From NCBI GenBank assembly GCA_027596075.1, contig JADGJC010000044.1, positions 124,001 to 188,000 on the forward strand: DNA of 64,000 bases, written 5' to 3'. The translations under genes and the position numbers were made by a program. Shown piece after piece: positions 38,102-49,314 of this stretch (the stretch's first letter is position 1; the number at the start of each line of letters is the position of its first letter). This stretch comes from Rhizophlyctis rosea (lineage: Eukaryota > Chytridiomycota > Chytridiomycetes > Rhizophlyctidales > Rhizophlyctidaceae). The notes beneath the pieces are model-generated. The model worked only from the letters and a program-made list of their open reading frames with translations. It was not told where the DNA came from and did no database searches.

Positions 38102-41100
38102 TTACGCTATGTGTTCATCATCGGCCGCCCAAAGGAGCTGTTCGTCCGCCATCACGGGCAGTGGACTCTTTTTCGGGGCTGGGGGCGGAGATAGGACTTC
38201 TGCTGGTCCCCACATGGGGGATGCCATCATATCTGCCACAGACCCCATTTGGGATGGGGATAGTTGTGAAGCAAGAAATGGTGAACCAGCTGGCTTTGTC
38301 TTCTCGTGCATGGCTTTGAATGAAGGGAGTGCACCAGCTTTGGTACCTCCTTTGGAGGTGGTTTGCGATGTCTTCAACTCCAAGACCGTCACTGGAAAAG
38401 CGGCTGCATCAGTCATTCGTCCAGAAGGTTGCATGTGCTGCGTCTCTCCCATGCCTTCTGCACAATCTTTTAGCCACTTACCAATTTTGGCATAGTTTTC
38501 CCCCTCATTTTCGTGTTCTCTTGCAATGTCCAGAGCTCTCTGTAAATATAATTGTGTCGATCAAGTTGAATCCGGAATCTTCCATCCTTCGTCAGGACGC
38601 ACCTGTCCAGCTTCATCGGCAATATCGGTTTGGGCGCTCCGCTTCATTAACATCATCACCATATTTGCATCTCCCTTCTCAACTGCGTAATGTAGTGGAG
38701 CTGCAAACAAGTGAGGATCAAATTTCCACCAAAAAAAAAAAAAATCTCACTCACTTCTCCCGCCCTCGTCCACTGCATTCACATCAGAGTTCCACAGCAT
38801 GAGGAATTCCGCCATCGCAGCTTTTGATCCTTGAATGGCTCGGTGTAGACCTGTTTGACCAGAAAGATCTTTCTCGCTTACATCCGCCCCCACAGCTGTC
38901 GACATGCGTTCAGTTAGTTTGACGTCGTCCGATCACCACAGCGAGTATTACCAAGCAACCGCAAGACCGTAGGGTAGTCGTCTCGTTCCACGGCTTCTGC
39001 AAGTAGCTATGGGCCATTTGAGTGATGTTTAAACTAGATGTTCTTTGCCCAAACACAACTAAACCCACAGTTTGAATGGGCGTATTGCTAAACTCATCAG
39101 CATCCTCAGGAACTCTGACGTATGCTTTCTTTGCATATTTTGCAAAGGCGAATCGTTGCTTCGCCAGCCTGAAGTTCAATGGTTTGTTATTCATGAAAAG
39201 ACTAAGCTTCCTTATTAGACAGGCACTAACCTGTCCGAATCTGGGTTTGGTTTATCAGCTCTAAGGGCTTCATCTCGTTGGAGTCTCAGCTCAAAGACTG
39301 CATTGGCCCTGTCGTTCCCCAGTGCAAGCATGATTTCTTGGTTCTCGACGTCCCATCTGTCCAGCACCAACGACCGAATCTGGGGCATCAAGAATGAGTA
39401 CAACCAGTCACTGGGACTTTTGAAAGTCGATCCCCTTCTTCACCTTTGAAATTTGTCTCCCCAATCCCCGATGCATCCCTGAGCATGTGATGCACAAGAC
39501 AATTCCAAGATTGCAACTGGCCCAATCCACCCCTTCTGTCGATCCACAGTCGGCGCATTTGTCGTTGCCTGCATGCATAAACATTGAGATATCTTTTCAC
39601 AAAAACGGAGGTCCTTTCGTCATTCACCTGGAATGCTCTTTACTCGGTTGAGAAGATCCGATTGAGGATGTTCGGAACCTCCTTCCTTTTGCACTTGCTC
39701 AGCCGTGTCCAATTCACCAAACGTAGGTTTCTGGCCAATATGTCAACTTCAATTTCCATCCATTCCATCAGGATCGCACATAAAAATCTCCAACTCACAG
39801 CTGCAGTGGCATTCTGTCCCTCATCCGATATCGATCTGGCAATGGCAGTTTGGAGGACTGCCATCCAATCCTCCATCTCCTCCTGGTTTTCAGCCTGGAG
39901 GACATACGATCTAATCAATGCAGATCAGCAATTTTTGCATCAAAGAAGCTTGCAACCAAAATCTTACTTCGCAGGAGAGACGATCTCAAAGCAGAACCGC
40001 CGCTCTTGTGCATTTTGCACTTCGCGTACCATGCATATCCTCAAATCGATGGTCGTTTTTGCTTCATCCTGGAATCAACAGCATTGACATAGATCCCCGC
40101 CAAACGTGCTTCAAATTCACACACCTTTCCCTCCATGCTAAAGTAATATAACGTCCCATTGATTAATTCAAAGTACCTCCTGTTCCAGACCGTCCGCATT
40201 TTTGAGCTGCCCTTCTTGTAGAGGTATCCACCCTTGTGAATCGTACTTGCGGTCTTCACCGTCTTCCCAGCATGGTGCGCATGAGAATCTGGCGACACTC
40301 CTGCAGGCGGATGAGGGTTGAGGGGGTTATAGAGATATTGCGGTGTCGAAGTGAGGAAGGCTTCCATTGCTGTCTTCGTGTCAATTTGTGCGTAGTCGGA
40401 TCGCATCTTTTGTAGCATGCCTGCGAGAGGTGGTGAGTGACTGGCTATATAATGGAGCAGATACTTATACGCAACTGGTTAAATCTCTCATCGTGGGCTC
40501 AATGTCTCTTAGAGCGTCGTAGGACTGATGAAAGAACGAGTATTGTGTATAAATCAATGCCATCACCTGCATTGACTATTAGTAAGAAAAGTGATTGAAA
40601 CCACCCCATCGACATAAATGCCTTACGTTCTCGACTACTTCGTACTTTCTCTTGACTTCCACCTCATTGAGTTTATTTGAGTATGCAAGTGTCTTCGAAT
40701 GGAAAGCAATACGTGCTGCCGATGGGTAAAGCCAATCAAATTGCGTCAAATCATCCTGCTCCATGAATTCCAAACCTTTTGCAACGTCATTCGCCGCCTA
40801 GTGATATGTGCTGCGACGTCAGAATGGTGGTGGACTTATGTAATCTCCTTATGAGGTACTCACCGCCTCTATGCCATTGTCCTTCGGACGGAAAGATGAA
40901 TACCTTGACAAGGCATTTTCATAATTGTCACTCGTCTGCTGGAACTCTTTGCCCAATTTCTGGATTTGTTGTTGTTGGTATACAATTCAACGCGACATTG
41001 ATTCCCAGCAAAGGTACCTTTGCTGGAACGATCTCGCGCTCCACAAACCCGTTAATGGGTTCGAAAAAGACGTCTAAGAACGCAGGTTGGTGGGCAAAAG

Positions 41101-41548
41101 CGTCAGTTTCCGCAAATCTGTTATGGTTGTGGGTAGTCCCCAACACAATCTCCGCCTGTAGCGCACCTTTCATTTGAACCCCGCTGATCTGCCGACTGCG
41201 CTCAATATCTTTGAGTGTCTGCGAAAACTTTGCCAGTCCCAATGCCACAAGCTCATAAGCTGGGTCATCATCAGCTTTTGCCAATCCCAGTAGCTCTTCA
41301 GCAAATTGAGATGCTTTGGTCGAATATTCTGAAGTGAAAAGATTATTACGAATGTCCCGTGTCATCATGAATTCATCGACCGTCTGGGAAATGATACCTT
41401 TCTGTAGTTCGCGCAAAGACATTTGCAAGTTGATCATCCTTTTGAGCACAGTGTCCAACTCATGAACGGCATCTGCACTGGCAGCAACCTTTTTGCGGAA
41501 GGCTGGTGTGTCTCCGAAGGCCTCCTCCAGGGGAATGGGTTTCACCAT
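38102..41548 (-). CDS. ACAP-type ArfGAP with BAR, PH, ArfGAP and ankyrin domains
   Basis: Fifteen exons on the minus strand: 41548-41018, 40959-40864, 40797-40627, 40566-40476, 40420-40125, 40068-39968, 39910-39799, 39730-39628, 39568-39444, 39379-39231, 39168-39069, 39006-38952, 38895-38755, 38700-38603 and 38539-38102; 868 residues in frame. A BAR domain fills about residues 1-300. A PH domain follows at about 360-460 ([21 protein letters not shown] to [15 protein letters not shown]). The ArfGAP zinc finger is at about 500-620: [34 protein letters not shown] with the arginine finger, and [16 protein letters not shown]. Ankyrin repeats follow at about 626-745. The C-terminal tail is disordered. 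Such proteins hydrolyse Arf-GTP on curved endosomal membranes. The zinc ligands (C-x2-C-x16-C-x2-C) and Arg are intact. Confidence 0.93.
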
Positions 41549-41694
41549 CGTTCGTTTTGCTATCTTGTGGCAAGTGGTAGTCGGTTACACTGGAAGAAAA
41601 CCGGTCAAGGAAAGTGACCCGGATGTGAATATTAGGAGGTGGATTGCTCCACTGTTTTGATCATAACTTAGATCAGGGTCCTTTAGAGTTGATG

Positions 41695-41757
41695 CGTTGC
41701 GGCACAGTGCGCATGTGCTGCGCCATGCAGTTGTGTTTGTAACACTGTGCCGCAACG
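41695..41757. repeat. 15-bp perfect inverted repeat (potential hairpin)
   Basis: cgttgcggcacagtg at 41695-41709 is the exact reverse complement of cactgtgccgcaacg at 41743-41757, separated by 33 bp. It lies in the 291-bp divergent gap between the ArfGAP gene (leftward) and the dioxygenase gene (rightward), 83 bp before the latter's start codon. It could be an extended regulatory palindrome or simply a hairpin. No transposon features surround it. Confidence 0.85.
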
Positions 41758-41839
41758 GAATCAAAACCACCCACTCCAGTCCAATGCACCTTGTCAACCT
41801 GGGTAAACCTTTCATAGACAGAATTTCGACCCGTTCAAA

Positions 41840-42934
41840 ATGAGCGACAAACCCCCAGCAGTCAAACGAAAGGCAAAAGACAACAGGAAACCTTCAGCTA
41901 TCTCGGAATACTCCGCTACTATACCACCTCCCAAACGATTACGGGCCACTCACAAACTCCACTCACCCGCATCCGCCAACAACCAATCCATAACGAAATT
42001 TCCTCGACAGGTTCCTGCTGGCACAGGTTCAGTCTGGGTCTACAGTGAAATGACCCCTACCTCACCGAACGCATCAGCTGAATTGCTACGAAGTCGTCTA
42101 CGGCAAGAGGGTTATTTGTTCATCTCCGGACTTCTCCCTAAACAGTCTGTGTTGGCCGCACGCGAGAAAATCGTAACGGATATGTGTGCGAACGGCTTCA
42201 TACAGGACAACCCTCGCAAGTTGGACGCCGAAATTCCTGCAAGGATCTTGACGGATGGGAAGGGAGAAGGCCCCAATTTGCTAGCCAGAAGGGACCTGCA
42301 GAAGTGTACGGAAGTCTGTCAACTACTCGAGCACAAGAACCTGTTTGATCTTTTTGAGAAGCTGTTTGCGGACGACACTGAAGTCGACGGTTCAGGAACC
42401 GTTATGGGGAACGAGCTTGAGACTATCGATAAGGAACAAGCGGGACGGGCGATTACCTTGCCTTACAAGTGGCTTCGAGCAGTTCCGACGGGATTGTGCA
42501 CAGGGCCGCATGTCGATCGGGTGTTTTTGGGACGGTGTGAACATCTTCTCACCGCATGGTTACCAATAGGACATTGTAGTGTAGATCTAGGTAGCCTATT
42601 AGTGTGCCCCCGCTCCCATACCGCACCCTGTCTAGAACAACTACGCTCTACATATGGAAAGACGAAGGTTGGAAAGGATGGCACCGTTAGTGGGTGGATT
42701 TCTGAAGATGCTGGGTCAATCGAAGGAATTCGGTCGGGACGGCGGTCGGCACATGAGATGGAGGAAGACGGGGCGGCTTTGGGTTGGGTTTGCGCGGATT
42801 TCCAGCCGGGAGACGTTTGTATTCTCGGTTTAGACACAATCCACATGACTGCGAATAATGTCACATCCGAGTGGCGGATCAGCTGTGATACCAGATGGAT
42901 GCCGGCGAATAAAAGCTGCTCACCCTTTTGGTGA
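41840..42934 (+). CDS. phytanoyl-CoA dioxygenase (PhyH) family protein
   Basis: Single exon of 364 residues. The N-terminal 70 residues are basic and disordered. The PhyH-type double-stranded beta-helix follows: LRQEGYLFISGLLP near residue 90, then TGPHVDRVFLGR with the iron-binding H-x-D (about His224 and Asp226), AWLPIGHCSVDLGSLLVCP, FQPGDVCILGLDTIH with the distal His at about 335, and EWRISCDTRW, whose Arg (about 346) would bind 2-oxoglutarate. The family uses Fe(II), oxygen and 2-oxoglutarate to hydroxylate small substrates. No peroxisomal targeting signal is visible at the C-terminus (ends SPFW), so a phytanate role is not implied; the substrate is unknown. Confidence 0.9.
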   Translation: MSDKPPAVKRKAKDNRKPSAISEYSATIPPPKRLRATHKLHSPASANNQSITKFPRQVPAGTGSVWVYSEMTPTSPNASAELLRSRLRQEGYLFISGLLPKQSVLAAREKIVTDMCANGFIQDNPRKLDAEIPARILTDGKGEGPNLLARRDLQKCTEVCQLLEHKNLFDLFEKLFADDTEVDGSGTVMGNELETIDKEQAGRAITLPYKWLRAVPTGLCTGPHVDRVFLGRCEHLLTAWLPIGHCSVDLGSLLVCPRSHTAPCLEQLRSTYGKTKVGKDGTVSGWISEDAGSIEGIRSGRRSAHEMEEDGAALGWVCADFQPGDVCILGLDTIHMTANNVTSEWRISCDTRWMPANKSCSPFW

Positions 42935-43015
42935 CACTACCTACTTCTTATTATGATAGCATATGATGTTGGACATTTAGGTTGTCCCACTCTTATGCAT
43001 GTTGGCATGGTGACC

Positions 43016-43341
43016 CTACCATTCCCTGACTTCTTCAACTGTTTGGAATTGTCTGTGAAGCTTCGCGCCCTCTTTTGCATGGAGCAACAATACCATGACG
43101 CCAACACCAAACAAACGACACTGTAATCCCACCCAAGCGACGTCAGCTACAATGTCACCTATATCTTCTGGAAAGTGATTCGTCAATCGCATCCGTACGC
43201 ACATTTCCTGATCGCCATATCGGATTGACACCCAAAAGGACAGTGAAGCCAAGGCATCACCTGTTGTCACTCAGATCAACGCCGTGAATGCCCATGTGAA
43301 AATAACACGTTACCGATGGCGGCGCATGTAGGATGTAACAT
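43016..43341 (-). CDS. possible small membrane protein, two exons
   Basis: Predicted exons 43341-43314 and 43260-43016 on the minus strand, joined by a 53-bp intron, give 90 residues starting MLHPTCAAIGDALASLSFW. A hydrophobic segment near residue 60, LFGVGVMVLLLH, is followed by a charged tail ending EEVREW. The second exon is open only from a GTG, which is why a short first exon was sought; its ATG, donor and phase fit. It lies between the convergent stops of the dioxygenase and the NFKBIL1-like gene. An alternative with more introns is possible. I do not recognise the family, and it could be spurious. Confidence 0.38.
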
Positions 43342-43500
43342 GCTTGGGACATTTGATTAATGTCTGAGTGGGCAGACAGATTTCAGGTTGAGTGTCCACC
43401 AGCAAGAAGGAGGTTAGTTGATTTTTTGCAGGTTCACAAACAACAAAGAAAGTGCGTCTTTGGTGCGAATGCCAATTGCAGAGCACAACATGGTAATATT

Positions 43501-44280
43501 TCAATTTATATTATTCAAAATCGCGGCGATCTCTGCAGCTACTTCGCCTACGAGCTTCACTACATCATCCCATTCCGACGGTTTGAACTTCGCCCTATGC
43601 ACCGCAATCTTATCCGGATGATAGAATAGGAGCGTCTCCTTCAGCACCTTCTTCTTCCCTGCTTCGTCAACTCCTGACAGGAGAAAACGTTCAATTCGGC
43701 CTCGGTCAATATCTTTGCCAACAAATGGCAAGGGTAAATCCTTCTTCCGTAGGGAGCCTGTCGGCACTGTAGCTTTCAGTTGTGCCCACCCTTTCGCCCA
43801 CTCTTTCCGCACCTCGTCCAATTGCTTCCTATCCCCTTCCTCCCTAACTTTCCGCCGTCTTGCCTCCGATTCCGCTTCCTCCTTCGCAATTCGTTCTCTA
43901 GCTTTCCTCCGTTCCCGTTCCCGTTCAGCCTCTGCTGCCTGCCGTGCCTTCCTGTCCGTACCGGACCGTTTTTCCTTCATCGCTTCCGCGATGGAGTCCG
44001 CCCAATCGTCATGACTTGTAGAGGTCCGTGCCCCTCCCCAGTCGGACGTGGTTGATGCCCATGCCGCCTGCCAGTAGTCAGCACTAGCTGTGGAGTCTTC
44101 CTCCCATATACTCGACCAAGTGTCGTCGGGAGCTTTGAAGGACTGTGGTGGAGGTTCCCAACCTGCTTCGAAGGATTCGTGATGCGAGTGAGAGGACTTC
44201 TGTTTTGCTTTGTACTTTCTTTTTTCTTTGTGGTGGCGAGTTTGGGCGTCTTTGTGTTTTTTGAAACGCAGTTTATCCAT
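43501..44280 (-). CDS. NFKBIL1-like protein with J-domain-like HPD motif
   Basis: Single exon of 259 residues from an ATG at 44280. The N-terminus is basic (MDKLRFKKHKD), followed by a Trp-rich acidic part (DDTWSSIWEEDS and ADYWQAAWAST) and then about 90 residues of charged helix rich in Arg, Glu and Lys. The C-terminal 60 residues match the conserved end of NF-kappa-B inhibitor-like protein 1: RGRIERFLLSG, LKETLLFYHPDKI (with HPD), FKPSEWDDVVKLVGEV and ILNNIN. The ankyrin repeats found in animal NFKBIL1 are absent, as is common in fungal relatives. Animal NFKBIL1 is linked to RNA processing and alternative splicing; the fungal role is not established. Confidence 0.78.
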   Translation of the reverse strand: MDKLRFKKHKDAQTRHHKEKRKYKAKQKSSHSHHESFEAGWEPPPQSFKAPDDTWSSIWEEDSTASADYWQAAWASTTSDWGGARTSTSHDDWADSIAEAMKEKRSGTDRKARQAAEAERERERRKARERIAKEEAESEARRRKVREEGDRKQLDEVRKEWAKGWAQLKATVPTGSLRKKDLPLPFVGKDIDRGRIERFLLSGVDEAGKKKVLKETLLFYHPDKIAVHRAKFKPSEWDDVVKLVGEVAAEIAAILNNIN

Positions 44281-44936
44281 GTCATTAGTAAGAGCCACAA
44301 AATATGCAAAGGAAAAGCTCAAGAACAAGTTGCCAACTTGAAGGTATTTCCGGAAGGCCGGGCTCGCTGGATGAGGCGCAGGTCTGGTCTGTATGTAGGT
44401 GAGCCAACACAATCTGACCCTTCTAGGTTAAAAAGCTTCAGGGTCCTTACGGTCCTTGTCTCCACACAGAAATTTCTGGCTCTCCGCGTCAGCTATGGAA
44501 GAGGCACTCGAGACTGCCATTTACTTGGCATGTTAGTGCTCCAAGTGCAATGTACAGCAGCCCATCCTCACCTTCACTGCTGCCATTACAATCAGTCAGT
44601 CGCACGTTCCAAATCATTCGACTGATGGAAAGAGTCTCTAGCGCAGTGCTGCTGCTCGTTAGGCATTTCAACGACTCAGAACACGCACATGGACATGCAG
44701 ACCCATGTGATGGTGTCAACTAAATACCACAGCACCGTTATCGAAAAGTCAAAACCGTTTTGTCGAAAACAAAGTGTTCGACAGCATCAGTACTCTTATG
44801 CAGTAAATCCGACCAATCAAAAATATCCGATACAGAAACTATCATACAATTGCTCGCTAAACCTTACTATACAGTTCCCATGTGTTTGATCCCTAACAGT
44901 CCCTCAACACTACCTCCACCGAGCCCGCTACAGGGC
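44281..44936. other. intergenic region between two leftward genes
   Basis: This 656-bp stretch holds the promoter of the NFKBIL1-like gene and the 3' flank of the chitin synthase gene. No convincing open frame. Confidence 0.5.
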
Positions 44937-47900
44937 TTACCGCCAAGGAGGGCGAGAACTCCCACCCCGTGTATTCGACGGGCCCCCCACATCTCGCCTG
45001 CCTGCATCTGCAGTCCCGCCTGGGTTGTCCGACGCACTGCCTTCTACTTCAGGTTGCCTTCGCCCATCGCCTCTGGCAAAAGTCTGTGGTGCGGCAACAG
45101 ACGGCAATCCGCCAGGAATGCTTTCAACGGTGCTAGCGAATGAGAAGGACGATGCGGATAAGAAGCTCATGTCCTGCCCGTAACTATTATCTTCTTTCCG
45201 AAATGATTCCTTTGATGCTTTTGGTACGAGCGGCGGTAACAACTCAGCGGCATTGGTTCGGCCGGCATGTATTGTTATTTGGGGAGCGTTGTTCTCGCGC
45301 CATGTATTTGATTCATGCGATGTGGTACTGGGATGAAGGTCGTTGTTGCTAGTGGGTTCTGCGGGCGCGGCGGAGTTATAGGTGTTCGATGCCTGGTGAC
45401 ATGAAGGACACTTAGACAACGAGGGATTAGGCAAAACTATTTCATAGAGATCTTACCTGAGAGCCAGTCACCGATCCCCAATACTTCGCAACGGCGGCTG
45501 AAACACCTTGCAATGCCGATGTCGGAGCTGTCGCATAGTGGGCGTACGGATCCACCTCAGTCATGCGCACTTGCTCAGTTGCTGGAGTGGGAGGTTGGAC
45601 AGCGATGTTGGGAATCGTTGTTGCCTGCTGATCATATGCGTAGCCATGATGATCCGTACTGGTTGGCTGATATGAGTGATAGTACCCGGCGTGGACGGTA
45701 TTGTGGGCGTAAGTATGGTAGTTCGATGGACCGCGCCAGCTACCCGGGAGATAAAGCTCTTCGGTTCCGTAGTCATGCTGTTGCTGAGGAGGATATGCGG
45801 ATTGCTGATTTTCAGCAGAAGGGGCTGCAGCCCAAGTTGAGCGCATCGTTCCGGCGGCGTGCGGGTCAATCGCAGGCGCTCCTGCCCATGAAGTACGCAT
45901 TGTTCCCGCATAGGTATCAACGATCTTATTTCCGCCGTAAATGAACGGTTGATTGTTGGTGGCGGGCATCGCAGAGCTGTTGGCGACATTGACAGGGATT
46001 TCAGGTAAAGAGCGACGATGTTGCCTCGCAAGCGGAGCATTCAAGCGACTTAACGCTTCCCACTCTGCCCATCTATTGAGACGAGAGACATCAGCGACAT
46101 GCTCAAAGTCATTCCCTTCTGTGCTACTCACTCTTTCAAGGGGACACTGGCAGGATCAAATCTGCCATCCCTTCCAGAGTGATCCTTCTGCCCACCTTCC
46201 CCCTCCACCTTCCGCGTCTCACCCCACGTAAAGTCATCAAAATGCCAAAACGCATACACAGGAAGCACAAAATTCCATATGGGCAACGCGAGGAGGTAGA
46301 CGAACATCCAGCCGACGTAAACCATCTTGCGGGTGGTAATGATGATGAGGACGCCCGGGAGACCTAACGTGGCCGCCAACATCAACAATGGGACGGTCTG
46401 AGCGGTGCCGGTGAAGATGGCGGAGAGGATGAGAACCAAGACGAAGGTAATGGCGGCGGGCAGAACGACCGTTCCAATGAGTTCGAGCTGATTTTGGCGA
46501 GTCAGACCGCCTTGACTTCGTGAACCGACTGAATGGAGCCTACACACTTACCGCAATAACAAATTGCATGCTAAAGCAGAAAATCCCGCACAAATCCCTC
46601 AATTTAACAAGCTCGAGCAAATTGTGGATAGTACTATTGATCCATCGCCGCCGCTGACTCAAAAGCACTTTAAACTCATCCGGCACGTCGGTATGACAAA
46701 GAGCTTGAGGGACAAAGACCATCTTCCGTTTCGGGAAACTTCGCAGCATCAAAGTCGTCAAGAACCGATCCTCCCCCAATAGCAACAAGTTCTTCTTATG
46801 CAACGTATCTACCACATTCTCGCAATACTCGTCTAGGATATCGGGATTGACTAGAACCGGAACCATATGATCCAACCCCTTCCGGACCTTGATGCGGTAC
46901 ATGCAAAAACATCCCGGCAAACAAGTCACACCACCGAACATGCTCTCGAAAGCTTTGCCGAGATGATGAGAGATGTAATACTCAAACACTTGGATCATGC
47001 ACACCCAAGAGGTGGTTTTGTTGGCGATCCTAGTCTCTCCGCATAACCCCATGATCTTGTCATCACTCGCCATCGCATTGATCATATGGTCCAAAGAGTC
47101 CTCCGCTACGCATGTATCGGCGTCCACCATCAGAACAACTTCGTACGCCCCAGCGCTGATCCCGTCGGTGATATGTCGGATGGAGTTGAAAAGGGTGTAA
47201 TCGAGAGGGGTCATGCGATGGTTGAACATCACGCGGGATAGGAAGTTCATCAGTATAAGCTGGGAGTCGCGTTTGCCTCGGTTGCCGGGTTTTTTCGCGC
47301 CGGTTTCGGATTCGGCCCCGCATTTTACGATGGTAACCATGGGGACTCGGTGGCTGCCGTGAATGTAATATCCGCTATACTGTTGACGGGAGAAGACTTA
47401 CATTAACTTGGGTCGGAGTAGGTGCGCAAGATGATTGCGGTACTTACGACTTTGGCCCTATTGCATTGCTTACTGCCGTCCGCGATGGCAATATATTCCT
47501 TCGGTTCCGATGTGTCCACCACCTCCATCATATCAACAATGATTTCCGGCGTTGTCTTGTCGTTCCCCGCACCTTTGATGATTCCATCAGCAATAACGAA
47601 GAGCAGCTTATGATCATCGTCGTAGGTAGTAGCTGCAAGCGAGTTCAAGGTTTTTCTAATCCCCTTCTCCCCCTCCGAGTAGCACGTAACGAGCAAAATG
47701 GCATACATCTGACCATCTTCCTTCCAAAATCGGGAAAGACTAACGGATCCTAAGGGCTGCATACCGATGGAGGTCGCATCAGGTCCGCTATAAGCCATTG
47801 TAGGCCCGCGCCATTGCGATGGCGCTTGCGAGACATAGCGGCGGTGAGCGGGGGTGAAGGCACTGACGGTGGTAAGGCGTGCGGATACTATCCAATGGAA

Positions 47901-49314
47901 GGCGAGGGCCATCACGAAGCGGACGAGGACCACTCCCATGATGACAGTCAAGACGATGGTGGTGATGATTTGGTTCGCAGCGCATCCGACACTTTGGTTG
48001 TCGATGTAGCCGACGAGATGACGCTGGTGGAGGCACCTGCCTGCGGCAACGCTTTCTGGATTACTGGACAGCGCTAGTGTGGCATCTTTACCGAGATTGG
48101 GAACGAGACGTTGAGCAGCCAAGGTATCCTTCAGGTAATCCGTCGACCCATTCCCCGACCAGTACGCCGTTAGGTTCAGCACAGCGCCATTGTATACGAA
48201 CAGCTGATGTGGTGGATCCGTGTGCTGAGCGATTTCGTCCCAGAAGAAGAACAATCGATATTTGGGCTTGATTCCGTCCAACCAGTCTAGGGTAGGGCAA
48301 GGTTGTCCCGTGGTTGGTGCAAGCGGTGGGGATGTTGGTATTCTGTTTGAAACACTGCAGTTTCTAGCGGCGGGTTTGCCAAATGCAGCGCAAGCATCGT
48401 TGGTAGGCTGGAATAGACTCGTGATGTCCGTGTTGTAGAAATCAGCGGTCATTGAGATGTTTCCCCGCTCCTTCAGTCTGCTCCCGACCTCGTTGAAATC
48501 AAATACAAAGCCGTTGATCATGACATCGTCGCGGTAAGGGATGGTATGGTCGGTCTGGTTGAAGAAGGTATTGGACTCTGTAGACGTACTCTTCCCGCAA
48601 ATGGTAGGTTGGAGACCGAAGGTAAGGAACGCGACCCAGAACATGATGAAGAGAATGATCAAACATAGGGCGAGCTGCCTTACGATGTCAGTATTTGCTT
48701 ACAAACAAAGCGTCATCCTTTGTTTACAGACCTTCTCACGCCATGCTTGTTGGACAGTCGGATCCCGCTTTCCCCACCAAGTCAAACAGACAGGCCAAAC
48801 ACAGCAAGTCAACGTGCGTGATGTCCAGATCCACCAATTTGTCTCTTCGGGTTCAGGCTGTCGCACAACAACATAATCGCAGAGCGCATCGCGATTCGGC
48901 ACGCTTCCGCCGAGGCGACTAGTTGGTGCACCTGCGTGACAATGGTTTGATTTGTTTCCGGTTCCAACACTATCATCTCACAGCGCAATACCCACCTCCT
49001 CTGGCAACGGGTGGGGCATCATCAACACCTCGCATCATGGGCTTGACACTTCTCTTCCTCTCTGGTCTAATCAGACTTCTCTGCCTGCCTAACCCATTCC
49101 GCCCAGGACTGTAAGCTCCATGCCCATCGGCATGAGTTCCAGCTGCAAAGGTAGGCTTTTGGACTATCGTGACGCGAGTTCCCGCCGCCGGATGGACAGG
49201 CGCGCTTGTATCCACATAGGCTGTCGGTCGAGCAGGTGGAGGTGCTTCGCGTATGCTGGCGTATGAGACATTGCCGGGGGCTGTCGGGGTTTCTCGATGG
49301 GAGGAAGAGGGCAT
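44937..49314 (-). CDS. chitin synthase, class IV (Chs3-like)
   Basis: Seven exons on the minus strand: 49314-48996, 48931-48732, 48674-47448, 47379-46552, 46487-46132, 46072-45457 and 45392-44937; 1,333 residues. A disordered N-terminus is followed by [21 protein letters not shown] and a membrane helix starting [14 protein letters not shown] long extracytoplasmic loop and another helix precede the GT2 core: [96 protein letters not shown], and QRRRW at about residue 824. A further membrane cluster ([17 protein letters not shown]) and a [14 protein letters not shown] block follow. The last 370 residues are Gln/Tyr/Pro/Ser-rich. It polymerises UDP-GlcNAc into chitin and extrudes it across the plasma membrane. 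Catalytic motifs are intact. Confidence 0.95.
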
